A stretch of DNA of 64,000 nt. Origin: Mycobacterium sp. GA-1199 (lineage in GTDB: Bacteria; Actinomycetota; Actinomycetes; Mycobacteriales; Mycobacteriaceae). The notes below the pieces were generated by a model. It searched no databases, was not told the DNA's origin, and was given only the letters and a program-made list of their open reading frames with translations. Shown here one piece after another: positions 28,301-39,290 of the stretch (position 1 is the first letter of the stretch; each line of letters begins with the position of its first letter). The translations under genes and the position numbers were made by a program. The stretch covers positions 456,951-520,950 of the forward strand of contig NZ_LQIX01000012.1 of assembly GCF_001500045.1 (NCBI RefSeq), read 5' to 3'.

Positions 28301-28701
28301 TTCCGGTTCGGGCGTACATCACCCCGGCGACCACGGTCGCCGAGCTGCTCGATCAGCTCCAAGACGCATACAACGACACATTGGATCACCAGCACGTCGG
28401 GTTGAGCGAAATCCACCGTGCCACCGGGCATGACCAATTGTTCGACACCCTCTTCATCTACGAGAACTACCCGATCGACAGTGTCGAATCGTCAGGAGTC
28501 AACGAGTTGGCAATCACCGCGATAACGCCGCGCGAATACAACCACTACCCGCTCTCGGTGCAAGCCGCCCCCGGCCGCGAACTGGACCTCCGGATCGAGT
28601 TCGACACCGACGTGTTCGACACCACCCGCATCGCCGCGCTCGTCAAGCGATTCAAGCGGGTATTGGTGGCAATGACGGCGGATTCGGGTCAGCAGTCATG
28701 A
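1315..28701 (+). CDS. giant non-ribosomal peptide synthetase, modules 1-7 plus the C domain of module 8
   Basis: A 9128-residue NRPS that activates and joins seven amino acids and carries the condensation domain for an eighth. Domain order: starter C (HHxxxDG at H152), A1, T1 (Ser1000); C2, A2 with an embedded N-methyltransferase (VLEIGAGSG at 2031-2039), T2 (Ser2450); C3-A3-T3 (Ser3518); C4-A4-T4 (Ser4572); C5-A5-T5 (Ser5626); C6-A6-T6 (Ser6681)-E6 (His6853); C7-A7-T7 (Ser8191)-E7 (His8363); and a terminal C8 (His8848). Codes read by hand against GrsA: A1 DIWCMGEMW, A2 DVGTITAIW, A3 DFWSVGMVH (Thr), A4 DVWCMAAVY, A5 DVQSIGVMF, A6 DTWTVAAMV (Phe-like), A7 DFWSVGMVH (Thr). C7 and C8, which follow E domains, begin LPLTPLQQG; the C domains after modules without E begin PLSFAQ. 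The starter C suggests N-acylation by a lipid, as in GPL synthesis. Start: GTG at 1315 after TTGGGGGG. The stop overlaps the next gene by ATGA. Confidence 0.95.
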   Translation: MDSDNETLQLTRGNASASLGEALQLTRGQLDIWLAQQMGQLATEWHVGLFVRIDGRIDRDALEWAIARAVREAEPGRASFFEENGQVLQKAVDYPDIELPFYDLTDSDNALEEAYRMALSIQDTPMPLSGPLFRYALFQTRADQFHLFAACHHIVADGAGLVLVGHRVASLYSAIVSGTPIPPSVFGSLRDLVNCESEYQASDAYQDDLEYWTKNIPGESATSYQLPGTPHQQDAQSSSVPVPLDRTLLQRVDEMADAWKVPRSSVITAACALLVCEWSVEGAEVVLDFPVNRRVRPELKTLPGMVAGVVPLVLAVSPESTVADFCGYVDTRIREALQHQRFPVRSLERRTRAAGPLQSGDRVTVNFLPSIFNLSFAGVAASASFTNPGAAGDGFGLLFLSEGDQLFLGVSGALQPFSSFDAADLTGRLEQVLTAMTVNPNRRLSSIELLAGTERADLDGWGNRALLTRPPSSTVSIPVMFAEQVARAPEAVAIRCDGRTWTYRELDEVSNRLAHLLIAQGAGPGRCIAIMFPRSADAIIAILAVLKTGAAYLPIDPAHPPTRIEFMVADAAPLAAITISELADRLAGCDLPVIDIAESSIDRYPATSVPAPAADDIAYIIYTSGTTGTPKGVVISHSNVTELIGSLDPGLVGPDQVWSQWHSYAFDISGWEIFSALLHGGRLVVVPELVANSSEDFHDLVAAEKVTILCQTPSALGILKPELLDSVTVMVGGEACPTEVVDRWAAGRVMINEYGPTEATMWVALSAPLATGTDVPPISPPLPTAAFFVLNKWLHPVSAGVVGELYLAGPQLAYGYVRRAGMTASRFVACPFGESGARMYRTGDLVYWAADGQLRYLGRADEQVKIRGYRIELGEIQAALAGLDGVQQAVVIAREDRPGDKRLVGYFTGTANPVDLRAALADRLPPYMVPAAVVAIEALPLTVNGKLDKRALPAPEYKAVDSYRAPSTLTEEILAGLYAQVLGVERVGVDDSFFDLGGDSLSAMRVIAAINTSLDAGLAVRALFEAPTVAQLALRIGGDAGRRKPLVAGERPSVVPLSFAQNRLWFLNQFEGGAATYNIPTAFRITGALDVEALDAALDDVIARHEALRTTFPDIDGVPFQEVLPAGRGMWRRGPAVVSAREEDVAAELVALAGYKFDLSAEIPILARIYSVGPEHYVVGIVVHHIAFDGWSLAPMVRDVAEAYRARQQGHAPEWEPLAVQYVDYTLWQQDWLGSEHDPDSVIAKQLQYWRQELAELPELVTLPPDRARPPVASYRGDEVELRIEPQLWAGVKQLAAAHNATASMVLQAVMAVVLHRAGAGEDVVMGTPIAGRSDQALDNLVGFFVNTWVSRVGVKSGQPFSDVLAEVRRKALDAYSNQDVPFELLVEQLNPTRSTSHNPLFQVLMVFQNNMRPEVLALDEVGIEQQAVTTRTARFDLDIELGEVPTEDPAAPMAAGMVLYATDLYERATIERFVTWFGRALEAVVADASVVVGDVALLEDDERQLVLQEWSGNSVTAPVGVAPQLLATTVASDPDAVALVDGNREWSYRELDEWSTRLARALIETGVGPERAVGVAMERCAELVVAWWALMKAGGAYVPVDPAYPVERITTVLNAVSAVCVLAFGEGSIAGTGDRPVLRIDGLDLSAQPADPITDADRLAPLKAHNTAHVIFTSGSTGTPKGVAVSHAGLLGVAALHEVYRMGADTRLLLVAAPTFDVSIGEVLLAVGSGAALVVAPPDAYAGEALTRLLENQRVNAATLTPTVLSTLDRSRLRDVSTLITTGEACPTELAAAWARGRQMFNAYGPTETTIWATSSSTLEPGEAVGIGAPIAGVSALVLDARLNPAPVGVVGELYLGGPALAHGYVGRPDLTADRFVANPYGPAGTRMYRTGDLVRWTRTGTVDYLGRADTQIKLRGQRIELGEIENSLLACEQVTQAAALVHRGNTGAHLVAYVTLDRSRAGDHDAEIVNQWQHVYDELYDTEVDARDFGKDFRGWNSSLTDGPIPLEEMLEWQSATVDRIMALRPQRVLEIGAGSGLVLSQIAPLCDEYWATDFSAPTIQALQAAVAAQPWGERVHLLVQPADVVDELPQDHFDVVVLNSVIQYFPSAAYLTEVLAVAMRLLAPGGSLFIGDVRNHTLHGALQTAVALARTEAGDTNEIRERVQRALVSEVELLLAPEFFTAWAADQPVVAGLDIQTKRGRADNELTRYRYDVVVHKSPVAVRSMAEVPSWEWSDCAGLRGLQDQLTAQRPVVVRVTEIPRAGLVTDVYIEKALAAGESLDDALAEAIAVNQEAVTPEQLHRIGEAAGYRVAVTWGAEPGSVDAVFLGGQQDSLLTDLYSPSSGVRQRITTANDPDTNTKLTAVRQQLSARLPEYMVPSQIVVLEEFPLTSSGKIDRKSLPEPVFAATPFRAPETETEEIVAGIFAQVLGLERVGVDDSFFDLGGDSLLAMRVIAAVNAGLDAGLSVRAVFESPSVAQLASRVGDESTQLEPLVPVQRPAVVPLSFAQNRLWFIDQLQGPSPIYNMAVAFRLSGALDEGALAEAFWDVVARHESLRTLFVAPDGVPQQLVVPVDEVDLGWGVIDASEWPDHQLTEAIDAAVQHPFDLASELPLRATLFRVSDRERVLVAVVHHIAADGWSITPLVTDIAVAYAARCSGRPPGWEPLPVQYVDYTLWQRVQLGDLTDPHSRISEQLAYWEQALAGLPERLELPTDRPYPPVADYRGATVELEWSAELQQRVAAVAREYDATSFMVVQAALAVLLGKVSASSDVAVGFAIAGRSDPALDRLVGFFVNTLVLRVDLAGDPTFADLLTQVRGRSLAAYEHQDVPFEVLVDRLNPARSLTHSPLVQVLLAWQNFTGQDNDVAGLGLGDADVTPMPVDTRTARVDLTFTLGEYWSGTGEPEGIRGEVEFRTDVFDPASIDTLIERLQRVLVAMTVEPMRRLSWVDLLDEAEHARIHGWGNLAALTRPASETLSIPALFAEQAERTPEAVALIHGQQSWTYRQLDEASNRLAHLLIGYGAGPGQRVALLLPRSAEAITAIVAVLKSGAAYLAIDPAHPDARIEFMLGDAAPIVTITTSLLAERAPLLGSVTIDINDARIEDQPSTAPPAPMPDDIAYLIYTSGTTGTPKGVAVPHKNVIRLLETLDSEVPAAGVWSQCHSLAFDFSVWEMWGALLRGGRLVVVPDTVVRSPEDLHALLISEEISVLSQTPSAFYALQAADALSPEARYRIALETIVFGGEALEPHRLRTWLQSHPGAPRLLNMYGITETTVHASLREIVSGDTGSVVSPIGVPLAHLGFFVLDGWLRAVPVGVVGELYVAGSGLAYGYVGRGPLTASRFVACPFGAAGQRMYRTGDLVRWGPDGQVQYLGRADEQVKIRGYRIELGEVQAALSALDGVEQAVVVAREDRPGDKRLVAYVTGDAGPSEIRAALSEGLPAYMVPAAVVVMAAIPLTVNGKVDKRALPAPEYADVDRYRAPATLTEEILAGIYAEVLGSERVGVDDSFFDLGGDSLSAMRVIAAINKAFDAGLSVRALFEAPSVARLASRVGEGGAVEPLVPVQRPAVVPLSFAQNRLWFIDQLQGPSAIYNMAVALRLAGRLDTDALGAALADVVARHESLRTMFVAPEGVPQQLVLPVEEADFGWQVVDASGWPADRLTEGIDAARLHTFDLANEVPLRAKLFRLADDEYVLVAVVHHIAADGWSVTPLVTDLGVAYAARCSGQTPSWDPLPVQYVDYTLWQRAQLGDINDPDSRITTQLTYWEQALAGMPEQLQLPTDRPYPPVADYRGASVALQWPAELQQQIARLARQHDATTFMVVQAALSVLLAKLSASDDVAVGFAIAGRGDPALEKLVGFFVNTLILRVELEGDPTVAELLTQVRARSLAAYEHQDVPFEVLVERLTTTRSLTRSPLVQVLLAWQNFAGQDNDSTGLTLGDLEATPLPSETRTARMDLTFSMAERWSENGEPAGIAGSVEFRTDVFDATNIERLIGRLQRVLVAMTTAPTLRLSSIDLLDEAEHARLDQLGHRAAVMTAPAPASVSVPAAFARQVATTPGAVALSDSGRSWTYRELDEASNRLAHLLVEYGAGPGECVALMLPRSAEAIVSILAVLKAGAAYLPIDPTLPSARIEFMVGDAAVIAAITNSRLAERLAGCDVRIIDTDDPRIEVKPATALPTPAPDDIAYLIYTSGTTGVPKGVAVAHRNVTQFVAGVDADVSVAGVWSQWHSLSFDVSVWEIFGALLHGGRLVVVPERVAASPTDLHALLVAEQVDVLCQTPSAVGMLSTEGLESTALMVAGEACPTDVMDRWARDRVMINAYGPTEATVYAAMSAPLIPESGIAPIGSPVSGAALFVLDAGLRPVPAGVVGELYIAGGGVAVGYWLRSGLTASRFVACPFGASGQRMYRTGDLVRWGADGQLQYLGRADEQVKIRGFRIELGEVQSALAACEGVRQAVVLAREDRPGDKRLVGYVTGTADPFRTRAALAERLPAYMVPAAVIVIETLPLTPNGKLDRRALPAPEYQDVGKVYRAPTTPTEEILVGIYAEVLGLERVGVDDSFFELGGDSLSAMRVIAAINTSLDTAVSVRTLFEASTVAQLAPRLGEESTRLEPLVPVQRPEVVPLSLAQNRLWFIDQLQGPSPIYNMAVALRLTGDLATAALAAALTDVVGRHESLRTVFPTVDGVPQQIVLPVEEVDFGWEVIDATGWPKHRLHDTIDQAAGYTFDLAGEIPLRARLFRVAEDEHVLVAVVHHIAADGWSVTPLVRDLAVAYGARCAEQAPDWDPLPVQYVDYTLWQRAQLGDLSDGGSRLGTEVAYWEQALAGLPERLELPTDRPYPAVADHRGATVELRWPAQLQQQVAAVARAHNASSFMVVQAALALLLGKVSASSDVSVGFAIAGRRDPALEDLVGFFVNTLVLRVDLAGDPTVGELVAQVRSRSLEAYEHQDVPFEVLVERLNPTRSLTHHPLVQVMLAWQNFAGQRTAPAELSLGQVQATPLPIETHTARMDLTVSLGEEWMETGEPAGIAGVVEFRTDVFDAASVEALIGRLQRLLAAMTAEPTQRVSLVDLLDDAEHAQLDQIGHRAVLTQQPAREPVSITELFGDQVTRIPDEVALRCGDRSWTYRELDEASNRLAHLLIGIGAGPGACVALLLPRSAETIVAIVAVLKTGAAYLAVDPAHPDVRIKFMLDDASPVAAVTTEGLRARLDGYVLPVVDVDDPRIDAEASTALPGPAPDDLAYIIYTSGTTGVPKGVAVSHHTVTQMLGSMPAHLPLSGVWTQWHSYGFDVSVQEIWGALLHGGRLVVVPDAVVRSPEEFHALLIAEQVTVLSQTPSALGVLSSQGLDSVELLIMGGEACPVELVDRWAPGRLMINVCGPTETSMFAAMSAPLTPGTGAPPIGSPVPGAAFFVLDQWLRPVPMGVIGELYVAGRLGTGYVRRPALTGSRFVACPFGGAGERMYRTGDLVRWDPDGQLQYLGRADEQVKIRGYRIELGEVQAALAGCEGVEQAVVLAREDRPGDKRLVGYVTGTAEPAEIRSDLAERLPAYMVPAAVVVMAALPLTPNGKLDKRSLPTPEYTDGEQYRPPATLIEEMLVAIFAQVLGLERVGVDDSFFDLGGDSLSAMRVIAAINKSFNAGLSVRALFESPSVAQLAPRVSEGGGMEPLTPVQRPAVVPLSFAQQRLWFIDQLQGPSAIYNIAVALRLSGRLDTGALGQALADVIGRHESLRTLFVAPEGVPQQLVIPVERAELGWQVIDTAGWPEGRLEEAIDAAVRQPFDLAAEIPLRAQLFRISEDEHVMVTVVHHIAADGWSVRPLVADLATAYAARCAGQAPHWADLPVQYVDYTLWQRAQLGDINDPDSRIAAQLNYWEQALAGMPERLELPTDRPYPSVADYCGARVPVELPAELQLQVARLAREHNATSFMVVQAALAVLLSKITAGNDVATGFAIAGRGESALDALVGFFVNTLILRVDLSGDPTVEEVLTEVRGRSLAAYEHQDVPFEVLVERLNPTRSLTHSPLIQVLLAWQNFTGQAGDPAGGMALGDLDATPLPVDTRTARMDLTFSLGEHWSEDGEPTGIRGEVEFRTDAFDAASIEVLIDRLHRVLTAMTSTPSQRLSSIELLDHLEHARLDEIGNRVALTRSMTESQSIPALFAAQVARTPEAVAVTCGERSWTYRELDEASNRLAHMLLEYGLGPGQCVALLLPRSAEMIVAILAVFKSRAAYLPIDPALPKARMDFMVADAEPLAAITAGGLADQLKAGLAVIDMDDPEIHRYPATALAAPEPDDIAYLIYTSGTTGVPKGVVVSHRNVTQLLRVLGDYLPVAGVWTQCHTYGFDTSVWETWSPLLHGGRVLVVPDSVVRSPEDFQDLLVAEQVSVLTQTPSAVGMLSPEALGSMALVVAGEACPTELVNRWAPGRTMINAYGPTETTMVVMLSAPLAPALDVVPIGSPVPTAALFVLDTALRPVPVGVVGELYVAGAGLTSGYVRRPGLTASRFVACPFVSAGTTGQRMYRTGDLVRWGADGQLQYLGRADEQVKIRGYRIELGEVQTALSAVAGVQQAVVIARGDHPGDKRLIGYFIGSADPIEARAELAERLPAYMVPAAVVALDALPLTVNGKLDVRALPAPEYQRAEHYRAPSNAIEEILAGIYAQVLGLDRVGVDDSFFELGGDSILSMQVVARARAAGVRCRPRDLFVEQTVARLARVAQVADDEAGPVDEGTGAIIATPIVRWLQSVDGRVDEFNQTMVVQAPADVTEADVVVVLQALIDRHAMLRCRVEDDGAGEWLLRVPEVGSVNARECLQSVEVLSEELLVHARSLLNPSTGTMVSAVWADTTGQLALIVHHLAVDGVSWRILLEDLNIAWAQHHGGQPIALPAPGTSFARWASLLAEHALTTEVVKHAEVWRQVATTPAALPAVQPAVDTFATAGRLSAALDVETTRMLLGEAPRAFHAGVQDILLIAFGLACAELLSLGDSPLAIDVEGHGRDEDLANGIDLTRSVGWFTTKYPVRLTVGGLNWAQVIAGEAALESVIKDAKEQLRALPDGLTYGLLRYLNPDVDLSGPDPAIGFNYLGRLGAAAAELSEDLWRISHEGSSLTGAVANTPMPLAHTVELNAGTVETDSGPQLHANWTWAFSAVAPDQVDRLSRLWFEALAGICARVRAGGGGLTPSDISPAHLSQPQLDELQRQYRVADVLPLTPLQQGLLFHASTAQNNDDLYAVQLNITITGRLDADRLRDSVGMVVTRHPNLVARFCTQFDEPVQVIPADPTVAWRYVDLRAEHDELDREERAQALCAAERAAVCDLDQQSALRAILIRTAEDRHRFVLTNHHIVMDGWSLPILLQEIIAGYYGQRLPAPPSYRSFVSWLADQDRAAAQAAWAELFAGFEIPTLVSPPGRVTLGPRGVFSHRLPEQTMQALTELARSHHTTVNIVLQGVFAQLLCQLTGQHDVAFGTAVSGRPAEVPGAESMVGLLLNTVPVRAKLTATTTTADLLDQLQRAQNQTLEHQHVALPDIHRITGHDELFDTLFVFENYPIDTSALAGAHDISIADFSTREYNHYPLTVAALPGRELDLRVEYDTDVFDAVGVEALVGRLERVLVAMAGEPGRRLSSVDVLGVGERVRLDEVGNRAVLVGGARGSVSIPVLFAEQVARAADAVAVSYGARSWTYRELDEASDRLAYVLIGRGVGPGERVGLLLPRSGQAVVAMLAVLKCGAAYVPMDPAHPDARIGFVVADAGPVVVITTAELCSRVDGHGVGVVLVDDVGVGQRGAVLPVPGPDSVAYVIYTSGTTGVPKGVAVPHGNVTRLLETLDADVPGAGVWSQCHSLAFDFSVWEVFGALLSGGRVVVVPDAVVRSPEELHALLVAEQVSVLSQTPSAFYALQAADGLAPELGDQLKLETVVFGGEALEPHRLRPWLHRHPGLPRLLNMYGITETTVHASLREIVAADVEDTLSPIGVPLAHLGFFVLDGWLRPVPAGVVGELYVAGAGLAYGYVGRAGLSASRFVACPFGGAGAPGQRMYRTGDLVRWGADGQLVYAGRADEQVKIRGYRIELGEVQAALNAVDGVEQAVVIAREDRPGDKRLVGYITGSADPSQVRARLAAQLPAYMVPTAVVVLAGLPLTVNGKLDTRALPAPEYSDIDNYRAPANAIEEILAGIYAQVLGLDRVSVDDSFFELGGDSILSMQVVARARAAGVLCRPRDIFVEKTVGRLAKVARVADGTGEPVDEGIGQVIETPIMRWLHDMDGPVEQFNQTMVLQAPAGVSETEVVVILQALLDRHAMLRLRVEDDRGEGRSLSVPEIGSTDARDCLRSVDVLSEEAVLAARARLNPASGMMLSALWVTSTSQLVMVIHHLAVDGVSWRILLEDLNIAWAQHHSGQSVAIPSPVTSFARWSELLAEHAHHPDVVQQAEVWQKVVAIPALVPPVQPAVDTFATAGHLSVSLDAETTNLLLSEVPAAFHAGVNDILLIAFAIACAEFLDSGRMPIGIDVEGHGRHEELAADVDLSRTVGWFTTLYPVSLAVGGLDWAQVAAGEAALGAVVKDAKEQLRGLPDGLTYGLLRYLNSDVAVGESEPMIGFNYLGRLGAAAADLSGDLWRVSEEGLALTGAAAALQLPLAHTLELNAVTSESEAGPKLHANWRWAQSAFAHAEVDTLSRLWFEALAGICTHVRSGGGGLTPSDIRPARLSQEQLDELQAQHRIADVLPLTPLQQGLLFHTSTSQEHGDDVYAVQLDITITGALDADRLHDAVRTVVYRHPNLAAYFCDWSDEPVQIIPAEPEVPWRYVDLTLGELDVDAQVQETAACERAAVRDLTEQAAFRAALIRTANDQHRFILTNHHILLDGWSTSILLREIIASYYGQRLPAPASYRSFVEWLADRDGAAAQDVWRKAFAGFETPTLVAPPERSGMGQRDVASFRVPEETTRALGELARSRDTTVNIVLQAAWVQLLVWLTGQYDVTFGTAVSGRPADVTDADSIVGLLINTVPVRAYITPATTVAELLDQLQDAYNDTLDHQHVGLSEIHRATGHDQLFDTLFIYENYPIDSVESSGVNELAITAITPREYNHYPLSVQAAPGRELDLRIEFDTDVFDTTRIAALVKRFKRVLVAMTADSGQQS
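1384..4440 (+). other. NRPS module 1: starter C - A(code DIWCMGEMW) - T
   Basis: The C domain has no upstream carrier domain, so it should load an acyl group onto residue 1. The A domain covers about 2740-4180. Its code matches no specificity I know, but it is nearly that of the first A domain of the second NRPS gene (DIWCLGEMW). Carrier Ser codon at 4312. Confidence 0.85.
4460..8760 (+). other. NRPS module 2: C - A with inserted N-methyltransferase - T
   Basis: The A domain is interrupted after its ELGEIE motif (about 7090). The insert begins with a [14 protein letters not shown] segment and carries SAM motif VLEIGAGSG (codons from 7405). The A domain resumes near 8400 ([19 protein letters not shown]). 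This is the standard NRPS N-methyltransferase placement, so residue 2 should be N-methylated. Code DVGTITAIW is unassigned. Carrier Ser codon at 8662. Confidence 0.9.
8815..11990 (+). other. NRPS module 3: C - A(Thr) - T
   Basis: The A domain at about 10240-11740 has code DFWSVGMVH, with [19 protein letters not shown] and SQTPSAF, close to the classic Thr code DFWNIGMVH. Its codon use matches the rest of the gene, unlike the Thr domains of modules 7 and 10. Carrier Ser codon at 11866. Confidence 0.85.
12000..15150 (+). other. NRPS module 4: C - A(code DVWCMAAVY) - T
   Basis: The A domain at about 13450-14890 has the same code as module 8. V236, W239, A301, A322 and V330 resemble Phe/aromatic codes, but I do not assign a substrate. 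Carrier Ser codon at 15028. Confidence 0.8.
15160..18300 (+). other. NRPS module 5: C - A(code DVQSIGVMF) - T
   Basis: The A domain at about 16610-18050 has the same code as module 9. The core A5 motif reads NVCGPTE, with Cys where other A domains have Tyr; module 9 shares this change. Substrate unassigned. Carrier Ser codon at 18190. Confidence 0.8.
18310..22860 (+). other. NRPS module 6: C - A(code DTWTVAAMV) - T - E
   Basis: The A code resembles the Phe code DAWTIAAVC. The T domain has the GGDSILSMQ form typical of carriers before E domains. The E domain (about 21500-22850) has [16 protein letters not shown] and GFNYLGR. Residue 6 should be D-configured. Carrier Ser codon at 21355. Confidence 0.85.
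22900..27400 (+). other. NRPS module 7: C(after E) - A(Thr) - T - E
   Basis: The C domain starts LPLTPLQQG and has [10 protein letters not shown]. The A domain (code DFWSVGMVH, Thr) lies in repeat copy 1 (24078-25883). The E domain (HHLAVDG at codon 26401) gives D-Thr or D-allo-Thr. Carrier Ser codon at 25885. Confidence 0.88.
24078..25883 (+). repeat. Thr adenylation repeat, copy 1 (1806 bp)
   Basis: This segment is nearly identical to 36272-38077. By eye I find three mismatches, all synonymous (copy-1 positions near 24726, 24792 and 25374). It begins in the C-A linker and ends inside the carrier motif LGGD, just before the phosphopantetheine Ser. The stretch to about 25600 is rich in GTT, TTG, GAT and CGT codons, unlike flanking NRPS sequence. 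Confidence 0.95.
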
Positions 28702-31700
28702 CCGCCGATACCACGAGGCGGCTACTTGCCATCGATCTCCTCGATGACGACGAACATGACCAACTCGATGAGTGGGGTAATTGCTCCGCGCTGACCGCGC
28801 CGCCGACCGCAGGCGCTTCGATTCCAGTGATGTTTGCCGAGCAGGTGGTTCGCGCGCCCGAGGCGATTGCGCTCAGTGACGGCCAGCGGATTTGGACATA
28901 CCGCGAGCTCGATGAGGTGACTAATCGGCTGGCGCATCATCTGGCCGGAGTCGGCGCATGCCCGGGACAGTGTGTGGCACTGCTGTTTTCGCGCTCCGCC
29001 GAGGCGATCATGTCGATACTGGCGGTACTCAAGACGGGCGCGGCGTATGTACCGATCGACCCGGCGCTGCCGACGGCGCGAATCGCATTCATGGTTGCCG
29101 ATGCCGCACCGGTCGCCGCTGTCACGACGACCGGGTCAATGGACCGCCTCGACGATGGTGATCTGCTGGTCATCGATGTCGAAGACGTCGCCGTTCAAAC
29201 GCAGCCCAGCACGGCCCTCGCGGGACCAGCGGCCGATGACATCGCCTATCTCATCTACACATCGGGCACTACTGGTGTGCCCAAAGGTGTTGCGGTCGCC
29301 CACCGCAACGTAACCCGACTGATGGCATCGGTGGACATCGCGGTGCCGCCGGTGAATCAGCGGGTGTGGTCGCAATGGCATTCCCTGTCGTTCGACGTGT
29401 CCGTGTGGGAGATCTTCGGAGCCTTGTTGACCGGTGGACGGCTGGTGGTGGTGCGGGAAGAGGTCGCGGGCTCGCCCGAGGACCTCCACGCCTTGCTGCT
29501 CGCCGAGCAGGTCAGCGTCTTGTGTCAGACGCCATCCGCAGCAGGAATGCTGTCGGCAGAGGGGCTCGAGTCGACGGTCTTGATGGTAGCCGGTGAAGCC
29601 TGTCCGATCGAACTGGTGGAACGGTGGGCCCCCGGTCGGAAGATGATCGACGCTTATGGTCCGACCGAAGCCACGGTGTATGCGGCGATGAGTGCGCCGC
29701 TGCAGGCCGGCTCGGATGTCGTGCCGATCGGGTCTCCGGTGGTGGGTACGGCACTGTTCGTGCTCGACGCTGGATTACGACGGGTGTCGCCGGGTGTGGT
29801 TGGTGAGTTGTACATCGCCGGTGGCGGTGTGGCGGCTGGGTATTGGCTGCGGGCCGGGTTGACGGCATCACGGTTCGTGGCCTGTCCGTTCGGGTCCCCC
29901 GGGGCGCGGATGTACCGCACCGGTGATCTGGTGCGCTGGGGTCCTGGCGGGCAGCTGCAGTATCTGGGGCGAGCCGACGAGCAGGTCAAGATACGCGGGT
30001 TCCGCATCGAGCTTGGCGAAGTACAGGCCGCATTGGCCGGCTGCGATGGAGTTGATCAGGCGGTGGTGATCGCCCGCGAGGACCGCGCCGGCGACAAGCG
30101 TCTGGTCGGTTACTTCACCGGATCTGCGGACCCGGTCGCCGCGCGCACAGCGCTGTCCGAGCGGTTACCTGCGTACATGGTTCCTTCAGCCATCGTGATG
30201 ATCGACGCGTTGCCGTTGACTCCGAACGGCAAACTCGACAAGCGGGCTCTTCCCGCGCCGGAATACCAGGCTGCGGACCGTTACCGGGCGCCGGCCAGCC
30301 CTACCGAAGAGATTTTGGCCACGATCTACGCACAGGTGCTGGGGCTCGAGCGAGTCGGGACCGACGACTCCTTTTTCGAACTCGGCGGCGACAGCATCTT
30401 GTCGATGCAGGTGGTGGCGCGGGCCAGGGCAGCCGGTGTGCGGTTCCGGCCGCAGGATGTCTTCGTCGAGCAGACCGTGGCCAAGCTGGCCCGAATTGCC
30501 AAGGCTGTCAATGGTATCGGCGGACCGGAGGACCAGGGCATCGGGCCGGTGGTCCCGACCCCGATCATGCATTGGTTGTACGGCATGGAGGGCCCGGTCG
30601 AGCAGTTCAATCAGACGATGGTCCTGCAGGCTCCTTCCGAGGTGACCGAGGCCGACGTGGTGGCGGTGTTGCAAGCATTGGTGGACCGACACGCCATGTT
30701 GCGCCTGCGCGTCGATGAAGACGACACGGGGGACTGGTCTCTCAAGGTGCCAGAGGCGGGGACGATCGACATTGGTGAGTACGTGCTCACGGTGGACAAG
30801 TTGTCCGATGACGCTCTGGTGGCGGCGCGGTCACGGTTGAGCCCGGCTTCCGGTGTAATGCTCAGTGCGCTGTGGGTGACTTCCACGAGCCAGCTGGTGA
30901 TGATCATCCACCATTTCGCCGTTGACGGCGTCTCCTGGCGAATTCTGTTGGAAGACTTGAACATAGCATGGGCTCAGCATCACAGCGGTCAACCCGTGAT
31001 CCTGCCGGCCCCTGGGACGTCGTTCGCAGGGTGGTCCTCGCTGCTGATTGAGCACGCGCGCTCCAGCGCGGTCGTGGAGCACGCAGAAGCGTGGCGGCGT
31101 GTGGCGGCAACCAGGACCGCACTGCCGGCTGTGCAGCCGGCAGAGGATACGTTCACCACGGCCGGATTCTTGTCGGTAGAGCTCGACACCCATACGACCC
31201 GGATGCTGATGGGTGAAGTGCCGACGGCCTTTCATGCTGGCGTACAAGATATTTTGTTGATCGCGTTCGGATTGGCGTGCTCGGAATATCTCAGCATCGG
31301 CAACGCGCCGGTCGGTATCGACGTCGAGGGCCACGGCCGGCACGAGGAACTGGCCGACGATCTGGATCTGACACGCACGGTGGGATGGTTCACCACCAAG
31401 TACCCGGTTTCGTTGGCCGTTGGTGGGCTGAGCTGGGCGCAAGTGATCGCCGGTGAACCTGCGCTGGGGACAGTGGTCAAAGATGCCAAAGAGCAGTTGC
31501 GAGCGTTGCCGGACCCCTTGACCTATGGTCTGTTGCGCTATCTGAACCCCGAAGTCGAACTGGCCGAGGCAGATCCAGTGATCGGGTTCAACTATCTAGG
31601 ACGGCTCGGAGCAGCAGGCGTTGAGCTGTCTGAGAATTTGTGGCGGATCAGCGCCGAGGGGCTATCGCTCACTGGCGCAGCCGCAGCCATTCCGGTGCAG

Positions 31701-31910
31701 CTGTCGCACACCGTCGAGCTCAATGCGGGCACGGCCGACACCGACGCCGGCCCGAAACTGCACGCCAATTGGAGGTGGGCGCGATCGGCGCTCGACCGGT
31801 CGCAGGTCGGCAAGCTGAGCCGACTGTGGTTTGAGGCCCTGAAGGGCATCTGCGCACATGTTCGGTCCGGTGGCGGCGGATTGACCCCGTCGGATCTGGC
31901 GCCGACCCGG
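27440..31910 (+). other. NRPS module 8, split over two proteins: C | A(code DVWCMAAVY) - T - E
   Basis: The C domain ends the first synthetase and the A domain opens the second; the break is at 28698-28701 (ATGA). A8 (about 28820-30260) repeats the code of module 4. T8 Ser codon at 30393. E8 (HHFAVDG at codon 30909) predicts a D residue. Confidence 0.88.
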
Positions 31911-34900
31911 CTGAGTCAGCAACAGCTTGATGAGCTGTGCCGGCAAGACCGCGTCGCCGACGTGTTGCCGCTGACCCCGCTGCAGCAAGGTCTGTTGTTC
32001 TACACAAGCAGCGCGGCGGGCGGAAGCGACGATGTATATGCGATTCAGCTCGACGTGACCGTGACCGGCCCCCTTGAACCGAACCGGCTGCGCGACGCCG
32101 TGCAGACGGTGGTCGGTCGGCATCCGCACCTGGCGGCCCGCTTCTGCTCACAGTTCGACGAGCCGGTGCAGGTCATTCCGGCCGATCCCACCGCACCTTG
32201 GCGGTACGTCGAACTCACCGACGAAGCCGTCGATGCCGAGGATGAGGTTCAAATCGTCTGCGCGGCCGAGCGCGCCGCCGTCTGCGATTTCGACGATCCG
32301 CCCGCCTTCCGGGCGGCGCTGATCCGGACCGCGCCGGATCAGCACCGATTCGTGCTCACCAATCACCACATCGTCATGGACGGCTGGTCGCGGCCGATCC
32401 TGCTGCAGGAGATCATTGCCGCCTACTACGGTCAGCGCCTACCCGAGCCTGTCTCCTACCGCAGCTTCGTCAGCTGGCTGGCCAGTCAGGATCGAGTTGC
32501 GGCGCAGGAGTGCTGGGCTTCCTTGTTCTCCGGTTTCGACACACCGACTCTCGTCGGCCCGCCCGGCGGGGCGGGGCTGGGGCGGAGAGGCGTTTCTTCG
32601 CACCTGATGTCGGAGCACACCACGCGGGTGCTCGGCGAGTTGGCCCGTTCACGTCATACCACCGTCAACATCGTCTTGCAGAGCGCGTTCGCGCAGTCGG
32701 TGGCTCAGTTGACCGGTCAGAGTGACGTCGCGTTCGGTATCGCCGTTTCGGGCCGGCCGGCTGAGGTGCCCGGCTCGGAATCGATGGTTGGCATGCTGAT
32801 CAACACCGTGCCTGTGCGCGCGACCCTCACCGCGGCGACCACCACCGCCGACCTACTCGGCCAGATGCAAAGCGCACACAATCGAACCGTCGAGCATCAG
32901 CACCTTCCCCTGAACGAGATCCACCGTGCTGCCGGACACGATCAGTTGTTCGACACTCTCTTCCTCTACGAGAACTATCCGATTGACACCGAGGCGCTGT
33001 CGGGCGATCACGAATTGGCGATCCCCAAGATCAACGCTTACGAGTACAACCATTACCGGCTGACGGTGGCGGCGCGCCCCGGTCGCGAGATCGGTCTTCG
33101 CGTTGAATATGACACCGATGTATTCGACGCCGCCGACGTCGCGACGTTTATAGGGCGGTTCGAGCGGTTGCTGGCAGCCATGGCAGCCGACCCGGAGCGC
33201 CGGTTGTCGTCGGTGGATTGCCTCGATGCCGCCGAGCACGCTCGGCTGAACGATCTCGGTCACCGAGCGGTGTTGAGTGAGTCCGCAGGGTCGCCGGTGT
33301 CGATCCCCTCGCTGTTCGCCGTGCAGGTGGCCCGTGCGCCGGAGGCGGTGGCGCTCAGCGAGGCACAGCGAACTTGGACATACCGCGAGCTGGATGAGGC
33401 CGCCAACCAATTGGCTCACTTGCTGGTCGCCGAGGGTGCCGGCCCGGGTGAGTGCGTGGCCCTGTTGTTGCCGCGGTCGGCGGAGGCGGTCGTGGTGATT
33501 CTGGCCGTGCTCAAGGCTGGGGCGGCATACCTGGCGATCGATCCGATGCACCCTGATGCGCGAATCGGTTTCATGCTCGCCGACGCTGCACCGGTGCTAG
33601 CCGTCAGCGCGGCGGGCTTGGCCGAACGGTTGGGTGGCACATTGCCGGTTATCGATATCGACGATCCCCGCATCGGGGGCCAGCCGACCACCGCATTGCC
33701 AGGCCCCTCGCCCGACGACCTGGCCTACGTCATCTACACATCGGGTACGACCGGTGTACCCAAGGGAGTGGTGGTTTCTCACCACACCGTCACTCAGATG
33801 TTGGCGGCTCTGCCCGACTATCTGCCGTTGACCGGGGTGTGGTCACAGTGGCATTCCCTGGGGTTCGACGTCTCGGTGCAGGAGATTTTCGGTGCGCTTC
33901 TGCACGGGGCTCATTTGGTGGTCGTACCCGACGAGGTGGTCCGTTCGGCCGAGGACTTCCATGACCTCTTGATCGCTGAGCGCGTCACGGTGGTGAGCCA
34001 GACTCCCTCTGCTCTGGCGGTGTTGTCGCCGGAGGGGCTGGAGTCGGTTCAGTTGCTGATCATGGGCGGCGAGCCATGCCCGGCTGAGTTGGCCGACCGG
34101 TGGGCGCCCGGTCGGGTGATGATCAATGTCTGCGGCCCGACCGAGACGTCGATGTTCGCGGCGATCAGCGCTCCGCTGGTCGAGGGGTCGGATGTGGTGC
34201 CGATCGGTACTCCGGTGCCCGGAGCGGCGTTCTTCGTGTTGGACCAGTGGCTGCGTCCCGTGCCGGCCGGAGTAGTCGGCGAGTTGTATGTTGCCGGCCG
34301 TCTTGGCTGCGGCTACGTGCGCCGGGCAGCGCTGACCGCCTCGCGGTTCGTCGCGTGCCCATTCGGTGGGGTCGGGGAGCGTATGTATCGCACCGGTGAT
34401 TTGGTGCGTTGGGGCGCTGATGGTCAGGTGCAGCATTTGGGCCGGGCCGATGAGCAGGTCAAGATCCGCGGCTACCGAATCGAACTCGGTGAGGTGCAGG
34501 CGGCGTTGGCCGGCTATCCCGGGGTCGAACAGGCGGCGGTGATCGCACGCGAGGACCAGCCCGGCGACAAACGGCTGGTGGCGTACGTGACCGGGCCCGT
34601 GGATACATCAGAACTCCGCGATGCGTTGGGAGAACGCCTGCCGGGCTTCATGATTCCCTCGGCTGTGGTGTCGATGGACGCGCTGCCGTTGACGGCCAAC
34701 GGCAAACTTGACAGGCGTGCGCTGCCGGCGCCGGAATACGCCGACGTCGATCGGTACCGCGCGCCCAGCTCTCCGACCGAAGAGATTTTGGCCGGAATCT
34801 TCGCCCAAGTGCTCGGCGTGGAACGGGTCGGTGTCGACGACTCCTTCTTCGAGTTGGGCGGCGACAGTATCTTGGCGATGCGAGTTATCGCCATGGCCAA

Positions 34901-37900
34901 CAAGTCTCTGGCAGCAGGTCTCGCAGTCCCCACCTTCTTCGAAGAGCCGACGGTGGCGCAGTTGGCGTCCCGGGTCGGTATGGACGGCGGCGGGTTGGAG
35001 CCTCTGCAGCCAATGGAACGGCCGGCAGCGGTGCCGTTGTCATTCGCCCAACAGCGGTTGTGGTTCATCGACCAGTTGCAGGGACCGTCCGCGATCTACA
35101 ACATCGCGGTGGCCTTCGGTGTTCGTGGGAGGCTCGATGCCAAAGCCTTGGGTCAGGCCCTAGCCGATGTGGTGGGCCGCCACGAGAGCCTACGGACACT
35201 GTTCGTCGCGCCCGAGGGGACGCCGCAGCAACTGGTCGTGCCGGCCGAAGACGTCGATCTCAGCTGGGATGTGGTCGATGCCGCAGGATGGCCCGAGGAC
35301 CGCCTCACTGAATCCATCAACACAGAGGTACGTCGCCCGTTCGACCTGGCAACTGATATCCCGTTGCGGGCCAAGCTTTTCCGCCTCGCCGACGAAGAGC
35401 ATGTTCTGGTGGCCGCCGTGCACCATATCGCCGCCGACGGCGTCTCGATCGAACCGCTTGTCGGTGATCTGGCGGTCGCATACGCCGCGCGGTGCGCGGG
35501 ACGAGCCCCGCTGTGGGAGCCGCTACCGGTGCAGTATGTGGACTACACGCTGTGGCAGCGAGATCAACTGGGGGATGTTGAAGACCCCGAGAGCCGCATC
35601 TCCGCGCAGGTGGCTTACTGGGAGAAGATGCTGGCCGGAATGCCCGAGCGTCTGCAGCTGCCGACCGAGCGCCCGTATCCGCCGGTAGCGGACTACCGGG
35701 GAGCGTGGGTCACGCTGAACTGGCCGGTCGAACTGCAGCAGAAGGTGCGCGAGGTGGCTCGGGCGCACAATGCGACCAGCTTCATGGTCGTGCAGGCTGC
35801 GCTGGCGGTGTTGCTGTCGAAATTGGGCGCCACCAACGATGTAGCAGTCGGGTTCCCGATCGCCGGGCGACGCGATCCGGCGCTTGACGGCCTGGTCGGA
35901 TTCTTCGTCAACACCTTGATACTGCGGGTGGAGATCGCCGGTGACCCAACAGTTGCAGAGCTGCTGGGACAGGTGAGAGAACGCAGCCTGGCGGCTTACG
36001 AACATCAAGATGTGCCGTTCGAGGTGCTGGTGGAGCGGCTCAACCCGACCCGATCGCTGACTCACCATCCGCTGGTGCAGGTGATGCTGGCCTGGCAGAA
36101 CTTCGCCCGGCATGTCACCGATTCCTCCGCCGAACTGCCGTTCGGTGATGTGCAGGTCTCCCCGCTGCCCGCCGACACCCAGACCGCCCGCATGGACCTC
36201 ACCTTCTCGCTGGCCGAGCAGTGGACGAAAGACGGTGAGCCCGCAGGCATTTCGGGAGCGGTCGAGTACCGCACTGATGTGTTTGATGCTGTTGGTGTTG
36301 AGGCGCTGGTTGGTCGGTTGGAGCGGGTGTTGGTGGCGATGGCGGGGGAGCCGGGTCGGCGGTTGTCGTCGGTGGATGTGTTGGGTGTTGGTGAGCGTGT
36401 TCGTTTGGATGAGGTGGGTAATCGGGCGGTTTTGGTTGGTGGGGCGCGGGGGTCGGTGTCGATTCCGGTGTTGTTCGCTGAGCAGGTGGCTCGTGCTGCG
36501 GATGCGGTGGCGGTGAGTTATGGGGCGCGGTCGTGGACGTATCGGGAGTTGGATGAGGCGTCGGATCGGTTGGCCTATGTGTTGATTGGCCGTGGGGTGG
36601 GTCCTGGTGAGCGGGTGGGGTTGTTGTTGCCGCGTTCGGGGCAGGCGGTTGTGGCGATGTTGGCGGTGTTGAAGTGTGGGGCGGCTTATGTGCCGATGGA
36701 TCCGGCTCATCCCGATGCGCGTATTGGTTTTGTGGTTGCTGATGCTGGGCCGGTGGTGGTGATCACGACTGCGGAGTTGTGTTCGCGGGTCGATGGGCAT
36801 GGTGTTGGTGTTGTGTTGGTTGATGATGTTGGGGTGGGGCAGCGGGGTGCGGTGTTGCCGGTGCCGGGGCCCGACAGTGTGGCGTATGTGATTTACACCT
36901 CGGGTACGACTGGTGTGCCCAAGGGGGTGGCGGTTCCGCATGGCAATGTGACTCGGTTGTTGGAGACGTTGGATGCTGATGTGCCTGGTGCGGGGGTGTG
37001 GTCGCAGTGTCATTCGTTGGCGTTTGATTTTTCGGTGTGGGAGGTTTTTGGGGCGCTGTTGAGTGGGGGCCGGGTGGTGGTGGTCCCGGATGCGGTGGTG
37101 CGTTCGCCAGAAGAGTTGCATGCGTTGTTGGTTGCTGAGCAGGTCAGTGTGCTCAGTCAGACGCCGTCGGCGTTTTATGCGTTGCAGGCCGCTGATGGGT
37201 TGGCTCCGGAGTTGGGTGATCAGCTCAAGCTCGAGACGGTGGTCTTTGGTGGGGAAGCCCTTGAGCCGCATCGTCTTCGGCCGTGGTTGCATCGTCATCC
37301 GGGGTTGCCGCGGTTGTTGAATATGTATGGCATCACCGAGACCACGGTGCATGCTTCGTTGCGTGAGATTGTGGCCGCTGATGTCGAGGACACGCTCAGC
37401 CCGATCGGGGTGCCGTTGGCTCATTTGGGGTTCTTTGTTCTCGATGGGTGGTTGCGGCCGGTGCCGGCGGGGGTGGTTGGTGAGTTGTATGTGGCCGGTG
37501 CGGGGTTGGCCTATGGGTATGTGGGTCGGGCGGGGTTGAGTGCGTCGCGGTTTGTGGCGTGTCCGTTTGGTGGGGCGGGGGCGCCCGGGCAGCGGATGTA
37601 TCGCACTGGGGATTTGGTGCGTTGGGGTGCTGATGGGCAGTTGGTGTATGCGGGTCGTGCTGATGAGCAGGTCAAGATCCGTGGGTATCGCATCGAGCTC
37701 GGTGAGGTGCAGGCGGCGTTGAACGCTGTCGATGGGGTCGAGCAGGCGGTGGTGATCGCTCGTGAGGATCGGCCCGGGGATAAACGGCTGGTCGGTTACA
37801 TCACCGGCAGCGCCGATCCTTCCCAGGTGCGCGCGCGGTTGGCAGCGCAGTTGCCGGCCTATATGGTGCCCACCGCGGTCGTGGTGCTGGCGGGGTTGCC

Positions 37901-38993
37901 GTTGACTGTCAACGGCAAACTCGATACCCGCGCCCTGCCCGCACCTGAATACAGCGACATCGACAATTACCGCGCTCCGGCCAATGCGATCGAAGAAATC
38001 CTGGCCGGCATCTACGCCCAAGTCCTGGGCCTAGACCGCGTCAGCGTCGACGACTCCTTCTTCGAACTCGGCGGCGATTCGCTGTCGGCGATGCGGGCGA
38101 TCGCCGCCATCAACAGAGCGCTGGACTCTCATCTCGCAGTCCGCACGCTGTTCCATGCCCCCTCCGTCCGCAGTCTGAGCGAACAACTCGACAGAGACGA
38201 CAGCGGAGTGGAATTGATTCCTGTCGAGGTCTTCAAGGAGGGAACGGGCGTCCCGCTGTGTTGCATCCATGAAGGCAACGGACAGAGTTATGCGTACCGC
38301 GGTCTGCGCGAGTATCTCGACTGTCCGATCATCGGTATCAACCAGATCCCCCAGGACGGCGAGGCCGTACCCCGATCCATCCGAGACATGGCGAGGAACT
38401 ACGCGGATCGAATTCAAGCAATCTATCCCGAAGGGCCCTACAACCTTCTCGGATGGTCTTTCGGAGGTCCGGTAGCCCATGAACTAGCCGTGGAGCTTCG
38501 CCGACGGGGAAGTATCGTCAAGCACCTCATCATGCTCGATCCGGTGCTCAGCTCCGATGATGGAGAAGAGCGAGGTATTGACGACGAGGGCCCGGCCGAG
38601 GGTCGTCTGCTGACCCTGTTCTTGCGATCCAGCGGTATAGATATCCCCGAAAGTTCCGAGAAGCTGACCTACCGGCGGGCTGAAGAACTGATTCGTCAAC
38701 AGGGACGAGTGGTCGAATTCGTCCTTCCACCGAAGCCGATCTTCGAGTTCGCGGTTTACAACCACAACACCAATCTCTCGTATCTACGTGAGCATGTACC
38801 TGACGTATTCGACGGCGACATGATCGTGTTTTCCGCTGCGCGGGGCGACAATCCGAACAACCCGCAGGATTGGCGGCCTTACATTTCCGGCGACATGACT
38901 GTGCACTCGGTCGACTGTGGGCACGACGAGATGACCTCCGACGAAGCGTTGAGTACATACGTCGAACAACTCAAACTCTCGTTGGAATCCTGA
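28698..38993 (+). CDS. non-ribosomal peptide synthetase, rest of module 8 to module 10 with thioesterase
   Basis: A 3431-residue NRPS that completes the ten-module line. Order: A8 (DVWCMAAVY)-T8 (Ser566)-E8 (His738); C9 (His1223)-A9 (DVQSIGVMF)-T9 (Ser2057); C10 (His2242)-A10 (DFWSVGMVH, Thr)-T10 (Ser3128); type I thioesterase with GWSFGG (Ser3254), a following Asp3281 and His3409. The TE should release the peptide by hydrolysis or macrocyclisation; a Thr hydroxyl would be available for lactone formation, but that is inference. The start ATG overlaps the previous stop (ATGA), which implies translational coupling. The protein begins directly in the C-A linker (MTAD), repeating the linker sequence that ends the previous protein, so the two must dock or fold together to make module 8. 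No ribosome binding site separate from the upstream coding sequence is obvious. Confidence 0.95.
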   Translation: MTADTTRRLLAIDLLDDDEHDQLDEWGNCSALTAPPTAGASIPVMFAEQVVRAPEAIALSDGQRIWTYRELDEVTNRLAHHLAGVGACPGQCVALLFSRSAEAIMSILAVLKTGAAYVPIDPALPTARIAFMVADAAPVAAVTTTGSMDRLDDGDLLVIDVEDVAVQTQPSTALAGPAADDIAYLIYTSGTTGVPKGVAVAHRNVTRLMASVDIAVPPVNQRVWSQWHSLSFDVSVWEIFGALLTGGRLVVVREEVAGSPEDLHALLLAEQVSVLCQTPSAAGMLSAEGLESTVLMVAGEACPIELVERWAPGRKMIDAYGPTEATVYAAMSAPLQAGSDVVPIGSPVVGTALFVLDAGLRRVSPGVVGELYIAGGGVAAGYWLRAGLTASRFVACPFGSPGARMYRTGDLVRWGPGGQLQYLGRADEQVKIRGFRIELGEVQAALAGCDGVDQAVVIAREDRAGDKRLVGYFTGSADPVAARTALSERLPAYMVPSAIVMIDALPLTPNGKLDKRALPAPEYQAADRYRAPASPTEEILATIYAQVLGLERVGTDDSFFELGGDSILSMQVVARARAAGVRFRPQDVFVEQTVAKLARIAKAVNGIGGPEDQGIGPVVPTPIMHWLYGMEGPVEQFNQTMVLQAPSEVTEADVVAVLQALVDRHAMLRLRVDEDDTGDWSLKVPEAGTIDIGEYVLTVDKLSDDALVAARSRLSPASGVMLSALWVTSTSQLVMIIHHFAVDGVSWRILLEDLNIAWAQHHSGQPVILPAPGTSFAGWSSLLIEHARSSAVVEHAEAWRRVAATRTALPAVQPAEDTFTTAGFLSVELDTHTTRMLMGEVPTAFHAGVQDILLIAFGLACSEYLSIGNAPVGIDVEGHGRHEELADDLDLTRTVGWFTTKYPVSLAVGGLSWAQVIAGEPALGTVVKDAKEQLRALPDPLTYGLLRYLNPEVELAEADPVIGFNYLGRLGAAGVELSENLWRISAEGLSLTGAAAAIPVQLSHTVELNAGTADTDAGPKLHANWRWARSALDRSQVGKLSRLWFEALKGICAHVRSGGGGLTPSDLAPTRLSQQQLDELCRQDRVADVLPLTPLQQGLLFYTSSAAGGSDDVYAIQLDVTVTGPLEPNRLRDAVQTVVGRHPHLAARFCSQFDEPVQVIPADPTAPWRYVELTDEAVDAEDEVQIVCAAERAAVCDFDDPPAFRAALIRTAPDQHRFVLTNHHIVMDGWSRPILLQEIIAAYYGQRLPEPVSYRSFVSWLASQDRVAAQECWASLFSGFDTPTLVGPPGGAGLGRRGVSSHLMSEHTTRVLGELARSRHTTVNIVLQSAFAQSVAQLTGQSDVAFGIAVSGRPAEVPGSESMVGMLINTVPVRATLTAATTTADLLGQMQSAHNRTVEHQHLPLNEIHRAAGHDQLFDTLFLYENYPIDTEALSGDHELAIPKINAYEYNHYRLTVAARPGREIGLRVEYDTDVFDAADVATFIGRFERLLAAMAADPERRLSSVDCLDAAEHARLNDLGHRAVLSESAGSPVSIPSLFAVQVARAPEAVALSEAQRTWTYRELDEAANQLAHLLVAEGAGPGECVALLLPRSAEAVVVILAVLKAGAAYLAIDPMHPDARIGFMLADAAPVLAVSAAGLAERLGGTLPVIDIDDPRIGGQPTTALPGPSPDDLAYVIYTSGTTGVPKGVVVSHHTVTQMLAALPDYLPLTGVWSQWHSLGFDVSVQEIFGALLHGAHLVVVPDEVVRSAEDFHDLLIAERVTVVSQTPSALAVLSPEGLESVQLLIMGGEPCPAELADRWAPGRVMINVCGPTETSMFAAISAPLVEGSDVVPIGTPVPGAAFFVLDQWLRPVPAGVVGELYVAGRLGCGYVRRAALTASRFVACPFGGVGERMYRTGDLVRWGADGQVQHLGRADEQVKIRGYRIELGEVQAALAGYPGVEQAAVIAREDQPGDKRLVAYVTGPVDTSELRDALGERLPGFMIPSAVVSMDALPLTANGKLDRRALPAPEYADVDRYRAPSSPTEEILAGIFAQVLGVERVGVDDSFFELGGDSILAMRVIAMANKSLAAGLAVPTFFEEPTVAQLASRVGMDGGGLEPLQPMERPAAVPLSFAQQRLWFIDQLQGPSAIYNIAVAFGVRGRLDAKALGQALADVVGRHESLRTLFVAPEGTPQQLVVPAEDVDLSWDVVDAAGWPEDRLTESINTEVRRPFDLATDIPLRAKLFRLADEEHVLVAAVHHIAADGVSIEPLVGDLAVAYAARCAGRAPLWEPLPVQYVDYTLWQRDQLGDVEDPESRISAQVAYWEKMLAGMPERLQLPTERPYPPVADYRGAWVTLNWPVELQQKVREVARAHNATSFMVVQAALAVLLSKLGATNDVAVGFPIAGRRDPALDGLVGFFVNTLILRVEIAGDPTVAELLGQVRERSLAAYEHQDVPFEVLVERLNPTRSLTHHPLVQVMLAWQNFARHVTDSSAELPFGDVQVSPLPADTQTARMDLTFSLAEQWTKDGEPAGISGAVEYRTDVFDAVGVEALVGRLERVLVAMAGEPGRRLSSVDVLGVGERVRLDEVGNRAVLVGGARGSVSIPVLFAEQVARAADAVAVSYGARSWTYRELDEASDRLAYVLIGRGVGPGERVGLLLPRSGQAVVAMLAVLKCGAAYVPMDPAHPDARIGFVVADAGPVVVITTAELCSRVDGHGVGVVLVDDVGVGQRGAVLPVPGPDSVAYVIYTSGTTGVPKGVAVPHGNVTRLLETLDADVPGAGVWSQCHSLAFDFSVWEVFGALLSGGRVVVVPDAVVRSPEELHALLVAEQVSVLSQTPSAFYALQAADGLAPELGDQLKLETVVFGGEALEPHRLRPWLHRHPGLPRLLNMYGITETTVHASLREIVAADVEDTLSPIGVPLAHLGFFVLDGWLRPVPAGVVGELYVAGAGLAYGYVGRAGLSASRFVACPFGGAGAPGQRMYRTGDLVRWGADGQLVYAGRADEQVKIRGYRIELGEVQAALNAVDGVEQAVVIAREDRPGDKRLVGYITGSADPSQVRARLAAQLPAYMVPTAVVVLAGLPLTVNGKLDTRALPAPEYSDIDNYRAPANAIEEILAGIYAQVLGLDRVSVDDSFFELGGDSLSAMRAIAAINRALDSHLAVRTLFHAPSVRSLSEQLDRDDSGVELIPVEVFKEGTGVPLCCIHEGNGQSYAYRGLREYLDCPIIGINQIPQDGEAVPRSIRDMARNYADRIQAIYPEGPYNLLGWSFGGPVAHELAVELRRRGSIVKHLIMLDPVLSSDDGEERGIDDEGPAEGRLLTLFLRSSGIDIPESSEKLTYRRAEELIRQQGRVVEFVLPPKPIFEFAVYNHNTNLSYLREHVPDVFDGDMIVFSAARGDNPNNPQDWRPYISGDMTVHSVDCGHDEMTSDEALSTYVEQLKLSLES
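31950..34990 (+). other. NRPS module 9: C(after E) - A(code DVQSIGVMF) - T
   Basis: The C domain starts LPLTPLQQG, as expected after an E domain. A9 (about 33290-34730) repeats the code and the unusual NVCGPTE of module 5. Carrier Ser codon at 34866. No E domain follows. Confidence 0.85.
35000..38993 (+). other. NRPS module 10: C - A(Thr) - T - TE
   Basis: The C domain ([20 protein letters not shown]) precedes the second repeat copy carrying the Thr A domain. The T domain has GGDSLSAMR (Ser codon 38079). The TE (about 38210-38980) has GWSFGG and a C-terminal CGHDEM His. Confidence 0.88.
36272..38077 (+). repeat. Thr adenylation repeat, copy 2 (1806 bp)
   Basis: Partner of 24078-25883, offset 12194 bp. 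After the repeat the carrier sequence changes from the SILSMQ form of copy 1 to SLSAMR, so the boundary falls at the carrier active site. Identity at DNA level, third positions included, points to recent duplication or gene conversion. Confidence 0.95.
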
Positions 38994-39290
38994 GGCGTTG
39001 TGGTGAAAGATTCGGGGGCTCGATCCGTAGTGGCACGACTCCCACAAACGCATCTCGTCGAAACTCAGCTATCGCCTTCTTCCGCCCACCAGGTCGGCGA
39101 AAGACGCGAACATCAAACCTCGGGCCCCGCTCGAGGGTCAGTCCCTTTGAGAGGGTGAGCACGCAGATTTAATGGTTGGGGGGCAACTGGAGTGATGAGC
39201 CGAACCGCAGGTTGTGCGGGCCAAAGGCCTTGCGCCATCGGTTTGTACTCTGAGGTCTCCACACGCAGAGTCGGCTGTCGCGCTCCGTCC

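Noticed and set aside
35523..38021. 832-residue antisense open frame over module 10
   Set aside because: It lies opposite the repeat, where codon bias removes antisense stops; its translation is low-complexity His/Arg/Pro/Thr-rich with no domain. The matching frame at 23923-25827 opposite copy 1 has the same origin.
1315..38993. Interpretation as the standard GPL synthetase pair mps1/mps2
   Set aside because: The mbtH-NRPS-NRPS order fits, but ten modules, an N-methyltransferase domain, AsnB and a sulfotransferase do not fit the GPL tetrapeptide, so I gave no mps gene symbols.
39107..39140. Possible terminator after the NRPS operon
   Set aside because: Only a five-base stem (CCTCG/CGAGG) with a long loop; too weak to annotate.
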